Source of the DNA: Aurantiochytrium sp. KH105
Lineage: Eukaryota > Sar > Bigyra > Thraustochytrida > Thraustochytriidae
Direction: 5' to 3'
Assembly: GCA_003116975.1 (NCBI GenBank)
Contig: BGKB01000069.1
Coordinates: 186,001-250,000 of the forward strand
DNA: 64,000 bases
Each line of letters opens with the position of its first letter. Within the stretch, counting starts at the first letter, position 1. Made by a program: the position numbers and the translations under genes. Under the pieces are notes generated by a model. The model ran no database searches. It had not been told where the DNA came from and saw only the letters and a program-made list of their open reading frames with translations. Below are positions 60,101-64,000 of this stretch, piece by piece.

Positions 60101-60740
60101 AGCGCGCGCCTCAGTGGAGATGATGAACTCTATTACCGACTTGCGGCAAGTCGCCCATAACATTCTTTTACGCGAGCGTGACGAGAAACGTCGCGCGGCG
60201 ACGCGCGAGAAAAGGATTCTTTCGACGACAAGTAATTTTGAAAGATTGCACAGTACTCGCAGCGAGATCATGCAGGAACGCGCGCGTATCAAGTCCATTG
60301 ATAGCGTTGCTAGCAGCAACGGGGATCATTTGGCCAAGGCATTAGTGAGCGCGTCCCCTCCTGAAGTCGCTGACAAGGACGATGATGATGAACAAGAGGA
60401 AATTCATGTGTTGCGCGATCAGAGTGACGCATCGCTATCGGAGGATATTCCCGTGCCCGACATTCAGATTCGCATTGGAATTCATGTTGGCTCGGCGATC
60501 GCAGGCGTGGTCGGTTACAAAGACCCTCGCTACCATATTTTCGGGGACAGCGTTTCTCTCGCCAACATGATGGAAGCCAAGGGTAAGCCTGGGCGCGTCC
60601 ACATTTCACAAGCCACAGTTGACGCGCTTATGGCGCGGCCAAGCGCGAAGGGCCTCTTCCGGATTGAACCTCGAGAGGTCATTGATCTTTCGCCGATCTC
60701 TCCACCTCAGCAGACTTATTTTCTTTCTGTCGATCAGTAA
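57195..60740 (+). CDS. Double-domain class III nucleotide cyclase with two six-segment membrane regions
   Basis: The 1,181-residue product follows the mammalian transmembrane adenylyl cyclase plan: membrane region 1 (about residues 70-220), cyclase domain 1 (about 280-440), linker, membrane region 2 (about 625-870) and cyclase domain 2 (about 895-1175). In domain 1 both metal-binding Asp positions carry Glu (VMFVEVCDF, E290; IAEVYMVVGG, E334), while the transition-state Asn413 and Arg417 are intact (VNTASRME). In domain 2 both Asp are intact (D906 in FTDMVGF, D950 in IGDAYFVVGG), but Asn and Arg are replaced (S1121, M1125 in VSLANMME). One composite site would therefore form, with the C2-like domain first and the C1-like domain second. 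Domain 2 has an insert of about 100 residues. The purine-selecting positions in domain 1 are Glu330 (guanylyl-like) and Lys406 (neither type), so the product, cAMP or cGMP, is undecided. Confidence 0.9.
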   Translation: MPGHLKRQASKVKAEQRAELKRNFKHLRQHVARVEVSQPWLRFVGDPVTCAMLETEFLRLSAIRFRPILKVLCLCAWIFFLCLTVLLGDPLSFYTALSVLLPVAFILISSRFYVLHAQLILGIAFMSFGIGIIWSKVQEANLSNMNPVLLSIVLFTSTPMTLLHSTIVVSLMNLAYTAVAFIVWRQAYAAGNTSLSLQTILILVGTTLAAQFFLTYVTYHRELNQRRAIISQHVLLLRTGAVEKETAKTRNLLRSMLPDVIAEILQERDDTEAPVRIAEKFSSVTVMFVEVCDFSAISSRQTREELVDILNTIFSVFDSALENYDVYKVETIAEVYMVVGGCPQRSRRHAEDVAELAIEFMSLMPEINRALRRIIPTMTQDVEIRIGLNTGSVVAGVVGQHSPRFKLFGDPVNTASRMESTCPRGRIQISSSTHKLLAKKFILEHRGSIFVKGKGNMDTYFLLSRRDTLDAFEQNMLVNNKSEMMEHIATNHNSLFNTWSTNGFAALRGSTRRSKVAPSPDKVSSDSSLVATPKDDNNSVQLAPSISSAKERSAGLEKEEERMKSYIRAQALSVDSYAAEYHAEIDFERSGAAAFFKRGGFCSTISRMFSQGSPEFEFAQQQRGRMTIQRFTSFLLFIIPVALIAELVLFFTLNTRNGDEDAASNQTNSVTSDTDATTTSSTFERAEYLMLITVTAAVLALSGTLQAMLRLEWDTTYIALVLEVAFLMVCGCIGYFNVMMTFPNPSFLMVIVTFLFHQQLIPLSHRILVTTIASFAAEGVLYAQEAFHNPSADKKYYRYIAESKTTGDYETEAMLTGEDVASHVVYLFATIALQTWCVALQDLFLFQDFCQSRLIMDQSIKLHQQQSQTTQLLSQLLPQSIVPKLMNGEQSRIVDNFDNVTILFTDMVGFTKFSSNISPLSLTDFLNAMYTRFDTISEKYGLYKVEIIGDAYFVVGGCPEPSEDHTERVARASVEMMNSITDLRQVAHNILLRERDEKRRAATREKRILSTTSNFERLHSTRSEIMQERARIKSIDSVASSNGDHLAKALVSASPPEVADKDDDDEQEEIHVLRDQSDASLSEDIPVPDIQIRIGIHVGSAIAGVVGYKDPRYHIFGDSVSLANMMEAKGKPGRVHISQATVDALMARPSAKGLFRIEPREVIDLSPISPPQQTYFLSVDQ

Positions 60741-61135
60741 TAAGATGATGCTTATAAGACGTCTCCGCCTCACAGTCTGCATTGGCAGCAGCGACAGCGA
60801 TAACAACCCTTCTGGCGAAGCGCATATTCGCCCTTGGAAAATCTACGATGTTTCTTGACCATGTCAATCAAGATAACACCATTCATACAATACTGTACCC
60901 AACCATTCGAAGCCAAGACCTCACACGAAGCTTTATTCCCGCTAAAGAAAGAGACTCCCTGCATACTGCCTACTTTTACCCACGTAAGACCTTCCCGTCA
61001 GCGTTTACACGAATCGTGAGGCAATCAACAGATCAGTCCAATCATTCAATCAATCAAAAGGAGCACATCAATGTATAGAGGGAACAAAAATGATAAATTC
61101 CGCGAGCGGAAGATAGAGTAGGTGCTTTGCTGCGC
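60741..61135. other. Gap between converging cyclase and RIIa genes
   Basis: About 395 bases of 3' flanking sequence; nothing recognisable beyond AT-richer composition and repeated AATCA words near 61021-61060. Confidence 0.4.
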
Positions 61136-61432
61136 TTATGCGTCCATTTCAGGATTAGGCATGTCACTCCCGGATTGTTTGCGCGTTGCGTTGGGTTTGA
61201 CGCCCGCGGCCTCGTACGAGGCGGAATCCGTAAAGTATTTTGCTGCAAAGCTCTCAATGTCATCAGGCCGCTCATTAAGAACCTTGAGAAAGAATTTGTT
61301 GAGCATGCCCTTGAGCTCGGGGTGGTCCCGCAGATACTGCTCGTTCTCGAGACGTAGCATGACCTTCTTTTCGTTGAGCATTTCCTGCTGCTCTGGCGTG
61401 AGCGCAGAGGCGCCGTTTTGCTGGTCCGCCAT
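61136..61432 (-). CDS. Small RIIa-domain protein (RIIAD1-like)
   Basis: The product is 98 residues. The sequence LENEQYLRDHPELKGMLNKF, then VLNERPDDIESFAAKYF, is a typical RIIa dimerisation/docking motif: two amphipathic helices with the NERP/RPxxI turn. Such small proteins form four-helix bundles that bind AKAP-type amphipathic helices, mostly in cilia and flagella (radial spoke proteins, ROPN1, RIIAD1, Dpy-30 relatives). The ATG at 61432 follows a clean upstream region. An overlapping longer minus frame (61054-61626) lacks any domain and is rejected. It suggests a flagellate stage (zoospores) in this organism. Confidence 0.8.
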   Translation of the reverse strand: MADQQNGASALTPEQQEMLNEKKVMLRLENEQYLRDHPELKGMLNKFFLKVLNERPDDIESFAAKYFTDSASYEAAGVKPNATRKQSGSDMPNPEMDA

Positions 61433-62132
61433 TTCGTTTTCGGTTTCTTTGCCCTTTTTCTGCCCCCTTGATCAGTCGCTTCAGGCTGGCGCTCACTTCG
61501 GTGACCCCGCGCCCTTGTGTGTGTCAGCCAGATGCCGTGTGCCTGCCGATCGTGATCCTCTTCTCGCCGTTCGCGTCTCGCGTCTCGCTTCTGTCTAGCT
61601 TGCGACACATCGCGTGCGAGAAACATGCGTTAGTTTTGCGGAACCATCAGGGAACAAACAAAGAACCCGGGACCGCTGATTCCTCCCTCGCAACTCCTAG
61701 GCCTAGACGTTCGAGTTGATAATGCTTTTTGTTTCTCTCTCTTGGAGACACGTCTTTTGCTCCGAATGGCGTCCTCCTGCAGCGCGCTGAGAAATCACTG
61801 CAGCGTCGGTCGTTCGTGTGTATTTTTGGCGGCCCACTTCATGATCGCGAAATGCGTTGCGATGGAACAATTTTCGAACAAAGTCGGAACGCCGTTTCGC
61901 TCCTCATCTTCCTCGTCTCCATTTTGATGCTACGCACCCAATGTGGTCCTGCGAGGTGGCATGCGTGCGTGCAGTATTTTTGCCCGCGGACTTCTTTGTG
62001 GCTCGTGCTTGAGCGTACGTCAAACCTCGCCCGAGCCAGCTTGACAAGCTGGCTGGCTGGCTCGCTGGCAGGCCCGGGTGTTGGTTTTCTTAGGTTAGTA
62101 GCGATAGCTCTTCTGCAAAAAGAGTGCACGAG
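61433..62132. other. Divergent intergenic region between the RIIa gene and the right-edge gene
   Basis: About 700 bases between the starts of two divergent genes. It has a short CTGG run near 62048-62070. Open frames crossing it have no domain. Confidence 0.4.
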
Positions 62133-64000
62133 ATGCGGCGCAGCGCCGTACGACGAGCTGGTGCCAGAGCCTTTGTCGACAGCGACGTGGACGACGAGGC
62201 AGATAGCGACGCGGAGAGCGTGGAAATTCAGGTGGGGCCCACGCGAGCCAAAGTCCATCGAAGCGGCTCCGTAGACTTGCAGTTCTTGGCCGACCACGCC
62301 TCGGACGCAACCTCGTATTCGATAAAGACCGGAACCAAATCTAAAACGAGGAGACCGAGGCCCAGCAATGACAACCTGAAAAGGAGCAGCGCAAGATCAT
62401 CTCGCCATGATACAAGAACTCCCAATCTTGCACTTGCGCCCCCTTCAGCAAGCTATGCTTCAAGAAGACCATCTTCATCTGTGCCTGTGGTCTCCGAGCG
62501 CAATGGCAATGCTATTCAGGGAAACGAGGATATCGACGCTGCGACGTCTCAGATTCTTGAGTTTGATCGCAAATTGGAGGCTTCGCTTGCACGCTCGGGG
62601 GAGCGTAATGAAGACCACATTCTCTATGCTTCTGTTCCATCTTCTGCGCCAATTTCACAACTTCAGCGACAAGCTGTAGGTGCGCGCATGGAAGGTCTTG
62701 GCGGCCTTCCGTCCAAGGCAAGGGGCCAAACGTCTTCTGCACGAAGCGGAAAGTATCTAAAGTGGTTCAGACATACTCGATCACCAGGCACAGATCTCGT
62801 AGCGCAAGATGGTATGGACGGCGAGGACCACCTCGAACCATTTATTGATCGGAAGCGAGCCTATCGCTTTACGACGCACATTCCGCTTACAAATCAATCA
62901 AACAGGGACACTTCATCGCGTGCGACGGTGCGGAGTGCCCACAGCGGCTCCCTTGACGAATCTCTGGACGCACGTTCCGACAGTGCATCTCGAGGAGCCG
63001 GGGGAAGCATTCACGCGTTTATGCATGAACAATCTGAGCATGAACATGAAAATGACCATGATGATGATGATAATCTTGCCATTCTTCGCGCCCCCTTTGA
63101 CTTCCTGCATTCGAAAGGAGTCGACTCGTTTCGTACAGCGCAGACAGAGGCGCAAGCAACAGCAGCAGCAGCAGCAACATCAGACCAAGATCCCGCTCAA
63201 GACGATGCCGAGGCTTCGGCTAGGGGTATTGGCAGAAGCTCCGTTACCCAAAACAACTCCACGAGCCAGAAACGAGGCGCAGCAGAGCGTCAGACTGGCC
63301 GGGCAGCACCTCTTCGAGCCGCCGCTAGCGCAGAAGCTACTGCTGCTGCTGCTGCAGCAGCAAAGGAGAGAGAGGAGCATTGGGAAAAACGGCTTGCAAA
63401 ATCCGAAAGGGGCCACCGCAAACGGGAGATGCATCTTGCACAGGCAATTGTAGACAAAGAACGAGCACTCGAGGCTCGAGAGCGTGAGATGAAAAAACTG
63501 CAACAGCAGACTCTGCAACTTTCTCGGCGTGTGAAACTTTCTGCGCAACGCCTTGCAGAGCAAAAGAAAGCAAACGAGGCACGGCATCGAAAGAAACTGC
63601 AACGAGTCGAGCATGAGCACCACAAGGAGCGTCTCACGCGTGGGGCAATTTTCCTCAAGCATGGGCGACGCGGAAAGCCTCATTTGCGCCTCGTGTACTG
63701 CGATGCGCAGCTCCAGAATGTCTTTTATGCCAAGCTGGACTTGAAAAAGGTCGAAAGGACTGAGCTCAAGCTTGCTCGGGTTGAGCGCATTGAGCATGGC
63801 CATAAAACGCCAGGTTTTCACCGATCTGGCAACAAGGAATCGGTGGGCGCATGTTTTTCCCTCGTGTGGGCGGATTACACGCTAAATTTGGAGATCCCAG
63901 GCTATCCGAAAGACATGAATCCGCAGCACAGGGAGCGTCTTCTGAACGCGCAGCGCAAGGATTGGCTCTCAGCATTTCATTGGGCGGTGGCCCGTGCACG
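62133..64000 (+). CDS. Coiled-coil protein with C-terminal PH-like domain (3' end beyond window)
   Basis: From ATG at 62133 (MRRSAVRRAGARAFVDSD) a single frame stays open to the last base, 622 codons, without a stop, so the gene is cut by the window edge. Residues 1-400 are disordered, Ser/Arg/Asp-rich, with a HEHENDHDDDD patch and polyalanine/threonine from GCA/ACA repeats. Residues about 405-500 are a basic coiled coil (REEHWEKRLAKSERGHRKRE; KKLQQQTLQLSRRVKLSAQR). From about 500 a PH-like fold appears: GAIFLKHGRRGKPHLRLVYC, then ACFSLVWADYTLNLEIPG, then RKDWLSAFHWAVA, the last resembling the closing PH helix with its Trp. A membrane- or cytoskeleton-linked role is possible; I cannot name the family. 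Confidence 0.7.
   Translation, partial: MRRSAVRRAGARAFVDSDVDDEADSDAESVEIQVGPTRAKVHRSGSVDLQFLADHASDATSYSIKTGTKSKTRRPRPSNDNLKRSSARSSRHDTRTPNLALAPPSASYASRRPSSSVPVVSERNGNAIQGNEDIDAATSQILEFDRKLEASLARSGERNEDHILYASVPSSAPISQLQRQAVGARMEGLGGLPSKARGQTSSARSGKYLKWFRHTRSPGTDLVAQDGMDGEDHLEPFIDRKRAYRFTTHIPLTNQSNRDTSSRATVRSAHSGSLDESLDARSDSASRGAGGSIHAFMHEQSEHEHENDHDDDDNLAILRAPFDFLHSKGVDSFRTAQTEAQATAAAAATSDQDPAQDDAEASARGIGRSSVTQNNSTSQKRGAAERQTGRAAPLRAAASAEATAAAAAAAKEREEHWEKRLAKSERGHRKREMHLAQAIVDKERALEAREREMKKLQQQTLQLSRRVKLSAQRLAEQKKANEARHRKKLQRVEHEHHKERLTRGAIFLKHGRRGKPHLRLVYCDAQLQNVFYAKLDLKKVERTELKLARVERIEHGHKTPGFHRSGNKESVGACFSLVWADYTLNLEIPGYPKDMNPQHRERLLNAQRKDWLSAFHWAVARA

Noticed and set aside
61054-61626. 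190-codon minus frame overlapping the RIIa gene
   Set aside because: Different frame from the RIIa protein, no recognisable motif.

Overview
The window is nuclear DNA of a protist with a compact, intron-poor genome. Most genes are single long open frames, intergenic gaps are usually 50 to 1,000 bases, and the few introns have GT...AG ends. The gene content (ROCO and TIR proteins, kinesin, exocyst, TRAPP, a two-domain class III cyclase, a flagellar-type RIIa protein) and the general style point to a stramenopile, most likely a thraustochytrid or labyrinthulid. That assignment is an inference from content; no rRNA or organellar marker lies in the window. No tRNA, rRNA, CRISPR array, LTR element or capsid-bearing element was recognised.

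Bases 1 to about 18,000 form an accessory-looking island. It holds the truncated 5' end of a gene at the left edge (minus strand), a nine-exon LRR-Roc-COR-TIR receptor gene (1,012 to 5,617, plus strand), and a giant minus-strand gene (about 15,481 down to 6,926, probably continuing to 6,442). The giant gene encodes an SF2 helicase-like region, a TAGT-like glycosyltransferase, a PCNA-interacting (PIP) box and a C-terminal array of about 85-residue repeats. The left-edge fragment is a paralogue of this giant gene. A decayed LRR / protein kinase / RING-IBR gene (16,184 to 17,948) closes the island. The PIP-box helicase-glycosyltransferase fusion is the best candidate here for an undescribed system. 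A replication-coupled, DNA-base-glycosylating or DNA-surveillance enzyme is the reading I favour, as inference only.

From 18 kb onward the content is mostly housekeeping: a Nup85-like nucleoporin; BUD31 (splicing) divergent from a two-exon Trm3/TARBP1-like SPOUT methyltransferase; a SETD/LSMT-type SET methyltransferase; a kinesin with kinesin-12 features; TRAPPC10; a two-exon cytidylyltransferase-like enzyme; a secreted four-vWA protein; a ferric reductase / NADPH oxidase-like flavocytochrome; CCZ1; EXO70; a rhomboid protease; a PDCD2/Tsr4 protein; a double-domain adenylyl/guanylyl cyclase with 2 x 6 membrane segments; an RIIa-domain protein; and, at the right edge, an unterminated coiled-coil protein with a PH-like domain. 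Three Rab/exocytosis tethering factors (TRAPPC10, CCZ1, EXO70) lie within 18 kb.

Several proteins carry unusual substitutions at expected functional residues: the TIR domain, BUD31 zinc ligands, the Trm3 SPOUT motifs, and the cyclase, whose C1-like and C2-like domains appear in reversed order.
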